DNA of 64,000 bases from Saprospiraceae bacterium (GTDB lineage Bacteria; Bacteroidota; Bacteroidia; Chitinophagales; Saprospiraceae): assembly GCA_020848695.1 (NCBI GenBank), contig JADLHT010000003.1, positions 110,087 to 174,086 on the forward strand, given 5' to 3'. A model generated the notes under the pieces. The model made no database searches. It was not told where the DNA came from and worked only from the letters and a program-made list of their open reading frames with translations. Positions within the stretch are counted from its first letter, which is position 1; each line of letters starts with the position of its first letter. The translations under genes were made by a program, and so were the position numbers. Below, piece after piece: positions 19,533-28,472 of the stretch.

Positions 19533-20891
19533 ATGATTAACTATAAGAATATATATTTTTTAGGAATTGGTGGCATCGGAATGTCTGCCTTGGCACGCTA
19601 TTTCCATAAAAGAAATTGTATTGTAAGTGGTTATGACAGAACAAGAACAGACTTAACCATCGAATTGGAGAAATCAGGAATTCAAATTAGTTACAATGAT
19701 GATATTTCAACAATTCAAATATTTCCGGAACTGGTAATCTGGACTCCTGCAATTCCTCGAGAAAATATAATTTATCAATATTTTGTATCGAACGCTGTGC
19801 CTATGATGAAGCGATCAGAAATTCTTGGATTGATCACCAGTCAAAAGAATAACATCGCCATAGCAGGAACTCATGGAAAGACAAGTACCAGTTCTTTACT
19901 TGCACATCTACTGGCGCATGTCAATTTTTCATTTACGGCCTTCTTAGGTGGAATTGCTAATAATTATCATACAAATTATATTGATCTGGGTAATGAATGG
20001 ATGCTTGAAGAAGCCGATGAATACGATCGTTCGTTTTTGAAATTGAAACCCAGTATTGCTGTAATCGGTTCTTTAGATGCAGATCACCTGGATATATATA
20101 AAACGAGATCTTCAATGATAGATTCTTATTTGGAATTTGCTAATAACTTGAGCAATGGACTCTTGCTGATGAGCAATCAAATAGAGAAAAGCATGCTTAT
20201 TCGATTTAAAGAAAGTATTTCAAGCAACAACCGCTTTTTAACTTTTGGATTGAAAGATGCAGATGTTACATGTCATATTCAAAAGATTGAAAACTCCTGG
20301 ACAGAATTTAGCTATAGCGATGATAATCATCGAATTTTTGAAAGTCTTTCAATTCGGTTTCCAGGACAACACAATATTATTAATGCAACAGCTGCAATCA
20401 GAATCTCTCTGGAACTTGGGCTGAGTGAAGTACAAATAAGAGAAGGACTTTTGAGCTTTAAAGGTATTCATAGAAGATTCGAATGGGTTCATGAAGGTCG
20501 ACAGGTTTTAATTGATGATTATGCACACCACCCGGAAGAACTTAAGGTTGCAATACAAGCAGCACGCAATTGCTATCCGAATAGAAAAATTACCGGAATA
20601 TTCCAGCCACATTTGTACTCTCGTACCCGTGATTTTGCAAAGGAGTTTGCCGAGGTATTGAATGAATTGGATGAGATTATTTTAGTTGAATTGTATCCTG
20701 CAAGAGAAAACCCTATTGAAGGCATTAGTTCACTTTCAATTCTGGAAAAAATGACTAACAAGCGTAGCAGTTTCGTAATGAAAAAAGATCTTCTTGATTT
20801 TTTGGAACCTAAAGAGTTAGATGTTGTGATCTTGTTAGGTGCTGGTGATTTGTCTGATTTAAGATTAGAAATAAAAGAAATACTAAGCTAA
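19533..20891 (+). CDS. murC: UDP-N-acetylmuramate-L-alanine ligase MurC
   Basis: Cytoplasmic Mur ligase that adds L-Ala as the first stem-peptide residue. The N-terminal Rossmann motif is FLGIGGIGMSALARYF, the ATP loop is AGTHGKTSTSSL near residue 110, and the Mur ligase C-terminal block has DDYAHHPEEL and FQPHLYSRTRDF. All are standard MurC features. Length is 452 residues. It starts 27 bp after murG and its TAA overlaps the ftsQ ATG by one base. No ddl gene is found between murC and ftsQ, which is usual for Bacteroidota. Confidence 0.96.
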   Translation: MINYKNIYFLGIGGIGMSALARYFHKRNCIVSGYDRTRTDLTIELEKSGIQISYNDDISTIQIFPELVIWTPAIPRENIIYQYFVSNAVPMMKRSEILGLITSQKNNIAIAGTHGKTSTSSLLAHLLAHVNFSFTAFLGGIANNYHTNYIDLGNEWMLEEADEYDRSFLKLKPSIAVIGSLDADHLDIYKTRSSMIDSYLEFANNLSNGLLLMSNQIEKSMLIRFKESISSNNRFLTFGLKDADVTCHIQKIENSWTEFSYSDDNHRIFESLSIRFPGQHNIINATAAIRISLELGLSEVQIREGLLSFKGIHRRFEWVHEGRQVLIDDYAHHPEELKVAIQAARNCYPNRKITGIFQPHLYSRTRDFAKEFAEVLNELDEIILVELYPARENPIEGISSLSILEKMTNKRSSFVMKKDLLDFLEPKELDVVILLGAGDLSDLRLEIKEILS

Positions 20892-21682
20892 TGAATACAA
20901 AACTTAAACTTGGTATATTAATATCTATTTACTTGTTGACAATGATTTTTGTTGCATTAATCTGGATGAATACCATTCAGATGCAAAATGCTCAAAAACC
21001 CAAACAACTCATGGTAAATATTTATAAACCTTCTATTGAAAACATGATGATTCAAGAGCAGGAAATTGTTAAGTATGTAAAAGAGTATTTTAAAAAAGAT
21101 TGGAAGAAAATTCCTATTGAGAAGCTGAATGTATCCGGATTGGAGTCAACTTTAGAGAAAATTCAGGTCGTCCATCACAGTGAGGTTTATTTAGATGCAT
21201 TAGAAAATCTTCACGTTGATGTGTATCAGCGTGATCCGCTTTTTAGAGTTATGACTCCCTTCGGTGATCAATTCTATATCGATGTGGAAGGTAAAAAAAT
21301 TCCTTCATCGATTAGTTATTCAGCAAGAGTTCCTGTTGTGACTGGAGTAGAGTCTGTGTTTTTAGGAAATGATATTTGGAAAAAAGAAAATGCAGCATAT
21401 AAAGATGTCTTTCAAGTTGTCAATGAAATTACAAAAGATAAATTTACGAGATCTCTAATTGAACAAATTGACCTCGATCACAATGGAGAATTCACCTTAA
21501 TTCCTAAAATAGGATATGAAAAAATAGAGATTGGAAACTCTGAGAATATGTTCGAGAAACTGGATAAACTTAGGTTTTTTTACCAGGAAGGATTGCGTTA
21601 CCAGGGCTGGAATGTTTATCAGGTATTGAATCTTAGAGTAAAAGATCAGATCATCGGGGTAAAAAATATTAATAAATCATAA
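20891..21682 (+). CDS. ftsQ: Cell division protein FtsQ/DivIB-like
   Basis: Single-pass inner membrane protein (helix about 7-26, LGILISIYLLTMIFVALIW) with a 235-residue periplasmic part that should hold POTRA and beta domains. Sequence conservation in this family is low. The call relies on topology, the phrase LHVDVYQRDPLFRVMTPFGDQFYID (conserved in Bacteroidota FtsQ), and its position between murC and ftsA. FtsQ anchors the FtsB-FtsL complex that activates FtsW-FtsI. Confidence 0.88.
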   Translation: MNTKLKLGILISIYLLTMIFVALIWMNTIQMQNAQKPKQLMVNIYKPSIENMMIQEQEIVKYVKEYFKKDWKKIPIEKLNVSGLESTLEKIQVVHHSEVYLDALENLHVDVYQRDPLFRVMTPFGDQFYIDVEGKKIPSSISYSARVPVVTGVESVFLGNDIWKKENAAYKDVFQVVNEITKDKFTRSLIEQIDLDHNGEFTLIPKIGYEKIEIGNSENMFEKLDKLRFFYQEGLRYQGWNVYQVLNLRVKDQIIGVKNINKS

Positions 21683-21719
21683 ATAGAAATTATTTAATAA
21701 CCAAAATAAAACTCATTCA

Positions 21720-23075
21720 ATGGAAACTAATTCATATTACAATCCTGAAATTATTGCAGCTCTTGACATTGGAACCACTAAGGTAAGTGTAGTGGTAGGA
21801 AGAAAAAATATTCTCAACAAGATTGAGATACTAGGGTATGGCAAAGTCAGCTCTGAAGGAGTTATTCGAGGCGTTGTGTCAAACATTGATAAGACGGTTA
21901 AGGCAATTTCCGATGCCGTGGATCTTGCAGAGAAAATGAGTCATACAGAAATTCATAAAATGCACGTGGGAATAGCAGGGCAACATATTAAAAGTATACA
22001 ACATCAGGGCTTGTTACTGCGTACGAATTATCAAGACGAAATCAGTAAGGAAGATGTACAAAAACTCATTGATGATATGCATAAGATTGCACTTCCGCCA
22101 GGTGATCAGATCTTACACGTAATCCCTCAGGAATTTACTGTCGATCAGGAAGAAGGAATCCAGGATCCAATTGGAATGTCAGGCGCTAGACTTCAATCCA
22201 ATTTTCACATTATAACTGGTAATACTTCTGCTGCACAAAACATACAACGCTGCATGGAGCGCGCTGGATTGGAATCAACAGGTATGACTTTAGAACCCCT
22301 AGCTTCTGCAGAGTCTGTGTTGTCTAAGGATGAAAAGGAAGCAGGTGTAGTTATGGTTGATATCGGAGGCGGAACAACCGACATAACTATTTATTATGAA
22401 GGCATTATCCGATATACTTCAGTTATACCACTTGGAAGTCTTAACATTACCAAAGATATTAAATCAGGGTGTTCTACTACACTAGAATATGCTGAAAAAC
22501 TTAAAGTCCGATTTGGTTGTGCTTTGGCCGATGAAATAATTGATAATCGTATTATTACAATACCAGGCTTAATGGGTCGTGAGCCAAAAGAAATTTCAGA
22601 GAAGAATCTTGCAAAAATCATTCAAGCAAGAGTTGACGAGATTTTTGATTACGTTATGTGGGATATTCATCGAAGTGGCTTTGAGAATAAGCTTGCTGCA
22701 GGAATAGTTCTCACAGGTGGAGGATCTTTGCTAAAGAATATTGATCTTCTGGCAGAGTATAGAACAGGTCTGGCGGCAAGAATTGGATTACCAACGATGC
22801 ATCTTTCATCCCATTATCAGGATGAGATAAAAAACCCAATGTTTGCTACCGGAGTTGGTTTGCTTATTGAGGGATTAAAGAAAGTTGTCCCTTCCGAGAG
22901 AGTCGTTACTCGACCAAATCCATCCGCTGTAATGGATTTGCAGGAAGATGATGTGCCATTGGTAGAAGTTCAAGAAGAGATAATTGAACCTAAAGGATGG
23001 TTTCGAAGCGTTTACGAGAAAAGTATCCATTCAATGAAGGGATTCTTTGAGGATCATCCTGACCGAGAGTTTTAA
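21720..23075 (+). CDS. ftsA: Cell division protein FtsA
   Basis: Actin-like ATPase that tethers FtsZ filaments to the membrane. The phosphate-1 motif is ALDIGTTKVSVVVG near residue 14, the SHS2 domain follows, the second phosphate loop is VMVDIGGGTTDITIYYEG near residue 212, and the adenosine loop is GIVLTGGGSLLKNID near 322. The C-terminus ends in an amphipathic, aromatic-rich segment (FRSVYEKSIHSMKGFF) that probably acts as the membrane-targeting helix. Length of 451 residues is typical. It lies 37 bp after ftsQ. Confidence 0.96.
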   Translation: METNSYYNPEIIAALDIGTTKVSVVVGRKNILNKIEILGYGKVSSEGVIRGVVSNIDKTVKAISDAVDLAEKMSHTEIHKMHVGIAGQHIKSIQHQGLLLRTNYQDEISKEDVQKLIDDMHKIALPPGDQILHVIPQEFTVDQEEGIQDPIGMSGARLQSNFHIITGNTSAAQNIQRCMERAGLESTGMTLEPLASAESVLSKDEKEAGVVMVDIGGGTTDITIYYEGIIRYTSVIPLGSLNITKDIKSGCSTTLEYAEKLKVRFGCALADEIIDNRIITIPGLMGREPKEISEKNLAKIIQARVDEIFDYVMWDIHRSGFENKLAAGIVLTGGGSLLKNIDLLAEYRTGLAARIGLPTMHLSSHYQDEIKNPMFATGVGLLIEGLKKVVPSERVVTRPNPSAVMDLQEDDVPLVEVQEEIIEPKGWFRSVYEKSIHSMKGFFEDHPDREF

Positions 23076-23142
23076 TTATTTGGCTTCTACAGGTTGAGGA
23101 TACTCAAAACTTGAGATACATATAAAAATAATTTATAATTTA

Positions 23143-23175
23143 TTTGTTTTTTTAATATATAAAACTGTAACTTTA
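23143..23175 (+). promoter_or_regulatory. Candidate promoter for ftsZ (TTTG-N21-TAACTTTA)
   Basis: TTTG at 23143-23146 and TAACTTTA at 23168-23175 are separated by 21 nt, 14 nt before the ATG at 23190. The second box differs from TANNTTTG only at the last base. The spacing equals that of the candidate promoters at 46652 and 55105. This would let ftsZ be expressed apart from the long dcw transcript. Confidence 0.45.
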
Positions 23176-23189
23176 CGCCAGTAATAGAT

Positions 23190-24611
23190 ATGCAAAATAC
23201 AAATATGAGTCAGGACGGAATAATAAAGGTGCTCGGAGTAGGCGGTTCAGGCACAAACGCGGTGACCCATATGTTTCTTCAGGGAATCAGAGGTGTAGAT
23301 TTTGCTATATGCAATACAGATATTCAAAGTTTAGAGACAAGTCAGGTTCCACATAAGATACAATTAGGTCCAATTTTAACTGTCGGTCGTGGTGCTGGTA
23401 ATAACCCTGAAGTTGGAATGCAAGCTTGCAATGAATCTATTGAAGAGCTTAAAAGATTTTTGGAGAAAGATACCAGAATGCTGTTTATAACAGCCGGAAT
23501 GGGAGGAGGAACAGGAACCGGAGCAGCACCTCTTATCGCCAAAGCGGCTAAAGAATTAGATATCTTAACTGTCGGTATTGTTACCTTGCCATTTCAATTT
23601 GAAGGACCCCGAAGAGCCAGAATAGCCAGCGAAGGTCTAGAGCAGTTAAAAGCAAGCGTTGATGCACTCATCGTTATCTCCAACAATAAGTTAAGAGAAA
23701 TGTATGGTAACTTGTCAATGTCCGGGGCGTTTTCAATAGCTGACAGTATTCTTACCACAGCTGCAAAGGGCATTGCAGAAATCATAACAGTACCAGGATA
23801 TATCAACGTCGATTTTGAGGATGTTAACTTTGTTATGAAGAATAGCGGAGTTGCCATTATGGGATCAGCGGAGGCATCCGGAGAGAATAGAGCTCGTAAA
23901 GTTATTGAAGAAGCATTGAATTCTCCGCTTTTAGAAGATAATGATATAAGAGGAGCAAGACATATCCTATTGAATATTACAACCGGCCAAAATCCTGAAA
24001 TTACAATGGATGAAGTAGCCGAAATTACGGAATACGTTCAGCAAGAAGCAGGATATGACACAGATTTAATATGGGGTTCATGTGTAGATCCAAGTCTGGA
24101 AGATAAAATAAGTGTAACATTAATTGCAACCGGATTCAGAACAGGTTACAAAGAGACAACTAATGTGACAAAAGAAGAGATCAGAGTTAGTTTAACAGAT
24201 GAGATAAGGCCTGAAATTTTTACCGAGAATACTAAATCTGAATCTGCAAGAATTTTTGATTTTGAAGACGAGCCAGGTATTACTCATATTACACCAACCG
24301 TACATACAGAAAAACCAAGCGAGAAGCAAAATTTTGAAACAAATGTCAGAAGGGAAAACAAATCTTCGACGCAAAATATATCAACACCTACATTGTTCGG
24401 TAACGTGAATTCAACTCCATTGAGACCTTTAACAGAAGGACGTAATTTGGCTGATGCAGAAAATACGCCGGCCTATGAACGCAAGAATATCCGATTGGAC
24501 AACCTTGGTTCAACTTCTGAAAATTCGTTCTCACGTACTCGAATCTTCATCGAGGAAGACAAAGGAGAAATACGACAAGAGAGTTCATTTTTGCACGACA
24601 ACGTAGATTAA
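23190..24611 (+). CDS. ftsZ: Cell division protein FtsZ
   Basis: Tubulin-like GTPase that forms the division ring. The start MQNTNMSQDGIIKVLGVGG leads into the GTP-binding core GVGGSGTNAV. The tubulin signature loop GGGTGTG is at residues 105-111. The T7-loop region, with a conserved Asp for GTP hydrolysis in catalytic contact, is in SMSGAFSIADSIL. The globular part ends near 330. A flexible linker of about 100 residues follows, then the Bacteroidota-type C-terminal peptide AYERKNIRLDN. The tail ends in acidic residues. It is the last gene of the cluster and is followed by a strong terminator. Confidence 0.97.
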   Translation: MQNTNMSQDGIIKVLGVGGSGTNAVTHMFLQGIRGVDFAICNTDIQSLETSQVPHKIQLGPILTVGRGAGNNPEVGMQACNESIEELKRFLEKDTRMLFITAGMGGGTGTGAAPLIAKAAKELDILTVGIVTLPFQFEGPRRARIASEGLEQLKASVDALIVISNNKLREMYGNLSMSGAFSIADSILTTAAKGIAEIITVPGYINVDFEDVNFVMKNSGVAIMGSAEASGENRARKVIEEALNSPLLEDNDIRGARHILLNITTGQNPEITMDEVAEITEYVQQEAGYDTDLIWGSCVDPSLEDKISVTLIATGFRTGYKETTNVTKEEIRVSLTDEIRPEIFTENTKSESARIFDFEDEPGITHITPTVHTEKPSEKQNFETNVRRENKSSTQNISTPTLFGNVNSTPLRPLTEGRNLADAENTPAYERKNIRLDNLGSTSENSFSRTRIFIEEDKGEIRQESSFLHDNVD

Positions 24612-24655
24612 AGAGGCTTCGTCTTTTCATACCTTTTCATGAGATTGGTTTATTA

Positions 24656-24685
24656 GCCCGGGGTGGTTCCCGGGCGTTTTTTTTA
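24656..24685 (+). terminator. Rho-independent terminator of the dcw cluster
   Basis: A 7-bp all-G/C stem, GCCCGGG (24656-24662) with CCCGGGC (24670-24676), closes a 7-nt loop and is followed by G and eight T residues. It lies 45 bp after the ftsZ stop and is the clearest intrinsic terminator in the window. Confidence 0.92.
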
Positions 24686-24805
24686 TCCAAGTATGAGAAA
24701 TAGATGATCTTATATTGAAATATTATAAGTGTTTATAATTGGATAGGATTCTATTTATTTTTTGCTTAACTCCTGATAAGTATTTAAAATTTGACGGGGA
24801 ATAAT

Positions 24806-24813
24806 TAATTTTG
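24806..24813 (+). promoter_or_regulatory. Candidate -7 box (TAATTTTG) for the ECF sigma gene
   Basis: Exact TANNTTTG match, 14 nt before the sigma factor ATG at 24828. No -33 TTTG at normal spacing. The unit lies downstream of the dcw terminator, so an independent promoter is needed. Confidence 0.4.
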
Positions 24814-24827
24814 CTATCAGTAAGTGA

Positions 24828-25373
24828 ATGTATTTTTTACTTATACATATCGATTCTTCAGAATTATTTTTGCTAAAAAGCAAGGATAAAAAGGCGTTTG
24901 AGCGGCTCTATGACAGTACATGTAGTATGATGTATGGACTCGCTCTGAAAATTTCAAAGAGAAAGATACTGGCTGAAGATATTATGCATGATTCATACGT
25001 AAAGATCTGGAAAAACATTTCAAATTTTGATGAAGAAAGATCGTCGTTGCTAACATGGATGACACAAATTGTAAGAAACACGGCTATCGATTCTTTGAGA
25101 AATAGTAATAATAAGCACATCCAGAGTGACGATATGATCGTATACTTTAAAGATGTGCCTGTAGAAAATCCTAAGATAGATGCAATCGGTCTTTCAGAAC
25201 TGGTTAAAAACTTAAAGCCGGAATATCAGGAAGTAATCAATATACTATATTATCAAGGATTTACTCATCAGGAAGCATCTGAATATTTGGATATTCCATT
25301 GGGGACTTTAAAGACAAGAGCACGAACTGCGCTTTCAGAATTGAAGTTAATTTTTGGAAAGAATGAACATTAA
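24828..25373 (+). CDS. RNA polymerase ECF-type sigma-70 factor
   Basis: A 181-residue extracytoplasmic-function sigma factor. Region 2 spans about 15-85 (DKKAFERLYDSTCSMMYGLALKI, with the -10-binding stretch ILAEDIMHDSYVKIWKNI). Region 4 spans about 120-175, with a helix-turn-helix in YYQGFTHQEASEYLDIPLGTLKTRARTAL. The first dozen residues of the frame are hydrophobic and unusual, so the true start may be a few codons later. Its stop overlaps the anti-sigma gene by 11 bp, the usual arrangement for a co-regulated pair. It belongs to the group controlled by RskA-like membrane anti-sigma factors. Confidence 0.93.
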   Translation: MYFLLIHIDSSELFLLKSKDKKAFERLYDSTCSMMYGLALKISKRKILAEDIMHDSYVKIWKNISNFDEERSSLLTWMTQIVRNTAIDSLRNSNNKHIQSDDMIVYFKDVPVENPKIDAIGLSELVKNLKPEYQEVINILYYQGFTHQEASEYLDIPLGTLKTRARTALSELKLIFGKNEH

Positions 25374-26163
25374 AGAATATATTGAATCGGGAATATTAGA
25401 AGATTATGTATTTCATAACGTAAGCGATCAACAACGCCGTGAAGTAGAATGCATGTCTAAGATATATCCTGAGATTAGAATGGAGTTGGAAAGGATGCAA
25501 TCAAGTCTGATCAAATTTATTGAACTTGAAAGTACTAGTCCATCACAGGAAATTAAAGCTAGAATATTCAGTTCAATTCAAGAGGATGACTACAACAAAG
25601 AATCAGCTAGATTAAATGGAGAAGGAGCGAAGAATGTAATAAAATTATCCAATTGGCCAAAGTATGCAGTGGCAGCTGGTTTAGCACTTACATTCCTTAC
25701 TGCGTTTCTCTATTATTCTACAGTCAAACAGAACAATGTTTTGGAGAATCAAATCGCACAATTGAATTCAGAACAAAAATTATTGTTAGACCGTGATAAG
25801 AAGTATTCTCATAAACTTGGTATTCTCTCGGATCCAGATTATAAAAAAATTAAATTGAATGGGTTGTCAGATAAAGATTCCTTAGCCTATGTTACGTTGC
25901 TATGGAATCCAAATAATAAATCAGTTTTTATTGATCATACTAATTTAAAAAATCTACCCAATACAAAGCAGTATCAACTTTGGGCATTAGTATCAGGAAC
26001 TCCTTATGATATGGGAGTTTTTGATCCAATATCTTATTCATCTTTTGAACTTATTCCGATGAAAAATGCAGATGCCGCAGATGCATTTGCAATAACCATT
26101 GAAAGCAGAGGTGGAGTTGAGAGTCCAACTCTATCGGAAATGGTTGTAATGGGAAAGATCTGA
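25363..26163 (+). CDS. RskA-type membrane anti-sigma factor
   Basis: The start is taken at ATG 25363 (MNIKEYIESGILEDYV), inside the end of the sigma gene. The N-terminal ~85 residues are cytoplasmic and should bind the sigma factor. A transmembrane helix lies at about 102-122 (YAVAAGLALTFLTAFLYYS), followed by a coiled coil. The periplasmic part matches the anti-sigma-K factor RskA domain: AYVTLLWNPNNKSVFID, then LPNTKQYQLWAL and a closing AITIESRGGVESPTLS. Signal-induced proteolysis of such proteins frees the sigma factor. The inducing signal is not evident. Confidence 0.9.
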   Translation: MNIKEYIESGILEDYVFHNVSDQQRREVECMSKIYPEIRMELERMQSSLIKFIELESTSPSQEIKARIFSSIQEDDYNKESARLNGEGAKNVIKLSNWPKYAVAAGLALTFLTAFLYYSTVKQNNVLENQIAQLNSEQKLLLDRDKKYSHKLGILSDPDYKKIKLNGLSDKDSLAYVTLLWNPNNKSVFIDHTNLKNLPNTKQYQLWALVSGTPYDMGVFDPISYSSFELIPMKNADAADAFAITIESRGGVESPTLSEMVVMGKI

Positions 26164-27097
26164 TTGAGGTATTTTTTTTTGATATCATGCTGTTCTTAAA
26201 GTTTAGTATTTTTTTATTGAATTCTAACATTATTCTAAAATCGTTTAATTGTTTTTGATAATATTTAATCACTCTATTAATGACTGACCTTTATTAATTG
26301 TCAATTAATAAATTTCTGAATTTGAATTACCCACAAAATTTAGGCGAAACTCTAGATGGATGATCTCTCAATCCAGTTTTCTAATATTATTGACTTTATG
26401 TTTTTAACCGTATGAATGATATTAACATCTTCATTATAGCTTTGCGGTTACGTATAAATGTAATTGGATTGTGTTAGTAATAATTCTCAATATTTAATAA
26501 TGTTTCAACCCCTTGGTAATTTCTCTATTAATTATAAAGACAAACGAGTTTACGTCTTTTACCACAACAATTCCCGTTTTTAGAATATTTGAAGAGATAT
26601 GATTTTTTAGAATTGGGTATTAAATTTTTGAATAAATATTTTCCACGAATTTAAAGTAAGTTGATTTGGCATCTCCAAATTAGTAGACATTGCCTTGTGT
26701 ATCCTTTTTGATAAATCCAGGATGTTCATAATTCTTTTCACCAAAAGTTTTCGTCCAATCAAAATTTATTTTCTGACCTTGATTATCGTTGTAATCAGGA
26801 ACAACACAAGTCCGGATTTGCGAATATTTTATTTCATGACCCAGAATTTAATGAAGCGGTCAATAAGCTTACTACTTGTTTCAAATTTCTTTTGACAGAC
26901 TTATGTTCAGACTAGAATGTTTACTGTTTTTCTCTTAAGACCAGGTCTGTCAGTTGGACTAACTGCTGAATTCATAAGTTATTGAATTATTATCAACAAA
27001 CATAGTTTAAACAAATAATTGATATAAGAAATCGTAGTAGATTTTTTTATAAATCAAAGTTTACCTTGATAGGAATATACAAGATTGGGTGGGATTG
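26164..27097. other. Long gap (~930 bp) without an intact gene
   Basis: Between the anti-sigma gene and the terminator of the convergent TPR gene no credible intact gene is seen. Both strands are broken into short A/T-rich frames. A 56-codon minus-strand stretch at 26680-26847 has protein-like composition and is listed as a pseudogene. A T-run at about 26172-26179 directly follows the anti-sigma stop but lacks a convincing stem. Confidence 0.55.
26680..26847 (-). pseudogene. Decayed fragment of a secreted beta-propeller-like protein
   Basis: The minus strand between two stop codons reads PDYNDNQGQKINFDW, then TKTFGEKNYEHPGFIKKD and TQGNVY, before an in-frame stop; FGDAKST follows directly after the stop. 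The Trp, Pro, Asp and Gly content differs sharply from the surrounding A/T-driven noise. The phrase W-T-K-x-F-G followed by D-x-x-G-N-V-Y recalls SBBP-type repeats (WTRTFGG...DSSGNVYVTG) of secreted Bacteroidota proteins. There is no start codon, and the flanks seem frameshifted. This family link is a guess from pattern only. Confidence 0.38.
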
Positions 27098-27128
27098 AAA
27101 AAAAGCCTCACAATTGCTTATGAGGCTT
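27098..27128 (-). terminator. Intrinsic terminator of the TPR lipoprotein gene
   Basis: On the minus strand AAGCCTCA and TGAGGCTT form an 8-bp stem around a 10-nt loop, followed by a run of T residues (A27098-27104 on the plus strand). It lies about 45 bp after the stop codon at 27172. Confidence 0.85.
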
Positions 27129-27171
27129 GTAAACATAAAAGTAGCAGGATTTAAAAGATCTTATTTTTATT

Positions 27172-28404
27172 TTAGGACAGGGAGATCAGATTTTTTTGCA
27201 ATTGTATCAGTTCAGGATTTTTACTTCCTGTTCGAGATGCTTTTTCAAGATGCCATCTGGTTTTTTCAAGATTATTTTGCCGGAAGTATATTGAAGCGAG
27301 AATTCTGTTAACATCAATATTATCGGGTCTTTTCTGATATTCGATCAAAGCAGATTCAAGTGCTAACTGAAAGTTTTCCGTAATTTCTAGGTGAAACTTT
27401 GCCAGTTCAAGGTCCATGTAATGACCTTTTTCAGAATCTTCTTTCATCATCTTTAATATTTCAGGAATGATTCCTTTTAGTGCTGCTGTATCCTTTTTAG
27501 CTTTATAAATTTTTGCAAGAGATATATTGAACCCTACCTCAGGAATTATACTAATTGCTTGATGTAGAATGGAGTCTGCTTTAGTATAGTTCAATTCGAC
27601 AATCGCTAATTCTGCCAACGCAGCCATTGCAAATGGATAGCTTTCCCGTTCTTGGAGTAATTGTTCCAGAATATATTTTGATTCTTTAATTTTTCCTTGC
27701 ATTCGATAGAGCTCTGCAAGATGTATCATAGACCAAGATCGATCTTCTGATCCTGGAATCCCGGATTGAATGGCTAATTTCATGGCTTCAATTGCTTCCT
27801 TGTTTAATCCATGAATTTCTCTGAGATAGGATACTCTGGAATACGATCTTAAATCAGGACGTATTGACATCATCTTATCAGAATATTCAACAGCTTTATT
27901 GTAATTACCTAGTTCTACGTTGGCATCTACAAGGGCACCATAAATGAAGGCGTTATAAGGATTAATATTAACGGCGGCTTCTGCAGTCTGTAGCGCTTTT
28001 TTAAAATCATGAAGAGAGAGTTCAACGCTTGCTTTACCGGATAAAGCTCTGAATTTAAGGTCCCTGTTTTGTGATTCTGAAACTTCGGAAAATATTTTCA
28101 ATGCCATTGGATAATAATATGGATGTTCGCCTGTAATTCTGGCTTCATTTATAAATAATTCAGCCAATTGAATTTTGGCCTCTTCATTTTCTGGTTTTCT
28201 AACAATTTGTTCTCTTAAATTGCCGTAAAGGTTCATTACATTTTCCCATTCTTTGCCATATTTTATTTTTTCATTCCGATCGAGTAGGGGATAGAAATTT
28301 TTAATGGCATTGACATAATCTGAATTTTTATCAGTAGAATTTTTGTGTGAATTGCACTTGAAAAAACTTATAATGCACAATAGAATTAGAATTTTATTTT
28401 TCAT
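27172..28404 (-). CDS. TPR-repeat lipoprotein
   Basis: A 410-residue predicted lipoprotein. The signal MKNKILILLCIISFFKC ends in a Cys suitable for lipidation. The rest is all-helical with TPR-like repeats, for example FKALSGKASVELSLHDFKKAL-type phrasing near residue 130, AFIYGALVDANVELGNYNKAVEY near 165, and further units up to the C-terminus. It probably acts as a periplasmic or outer-membrane scaffold. It follows the DUF4331 gene in the same direction, but a hairpin with a T-run separates them, so coexpression may be partial. Confidence 0.8.
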   Translation of the reverse strand: MKNKILILLCIISFFKCNSHKNSTDKNSDYVNAIKNFYPLLDRNEKIKYGKEWENVMNLYGNLREQIVRKPENEEAKIQLAELFINEARITGEHPYYYPMALKIFSEVSESQNRDLKFRALSGKASVELSLHDFKKALQTAEAAVNINPYNAFIYGALVDANVELGNYNKAVEYSDKMMSIRPDLRSYSRVSYLREIHGLNKEAIEAMKLAIQSGIPGSEDRSWSMIHLAELYRMQGKIKESKYILEQLLQERESYPFAMAALAELAIVELNYTKADSILHQAISIIPEVGFNISLAKIYKAKKDTAALKGIIPEILKMMKEDSEKGHYMDLELAKFHLEITENFQLALESALIEYQKRPDNIDVNRILASIYFRQNNLEKTRWHLEKASRTGSKNPELIQLQKNLISLS

Positions 28405-28427
28405 TGCTAACTTTTATGATTGTTTAT

Positions 28428-28464
28428 AAAAAATATGAGCTTCCGTCATTCGGCAGAAGCTCAT
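28428..28464 (-). terminator. Intrinsic terminator between the DUF4331 gene and the TPR gene
   Basis: On the minus strand ATGAGCTTC and GAAGCTCAT form a 9-bp stem (28456-28464 with 28435-28443), with further CCG/CGG pairing in the loop, followed by a T-run (A28428-28433 on the plus strand). It is nine bases after the DUF4331 stop. Confidence 0.8.
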
Positions 28465-28472
28465 TGAAGAAA

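Noticed and set aside
26695..26895. Plus-strand frame of 66 codons in the 26-27 kb gap
   Set aside because: Composition is dominated by Ile, Leu, Phe and Ser with no motif, while the opposite strand shows more protein-like text.
27114..27311. Plus-strand frame of 65 codons
   Set aside because: It overlaps the TPR gene 3' end and the terminator hairpin and has no sensible product.
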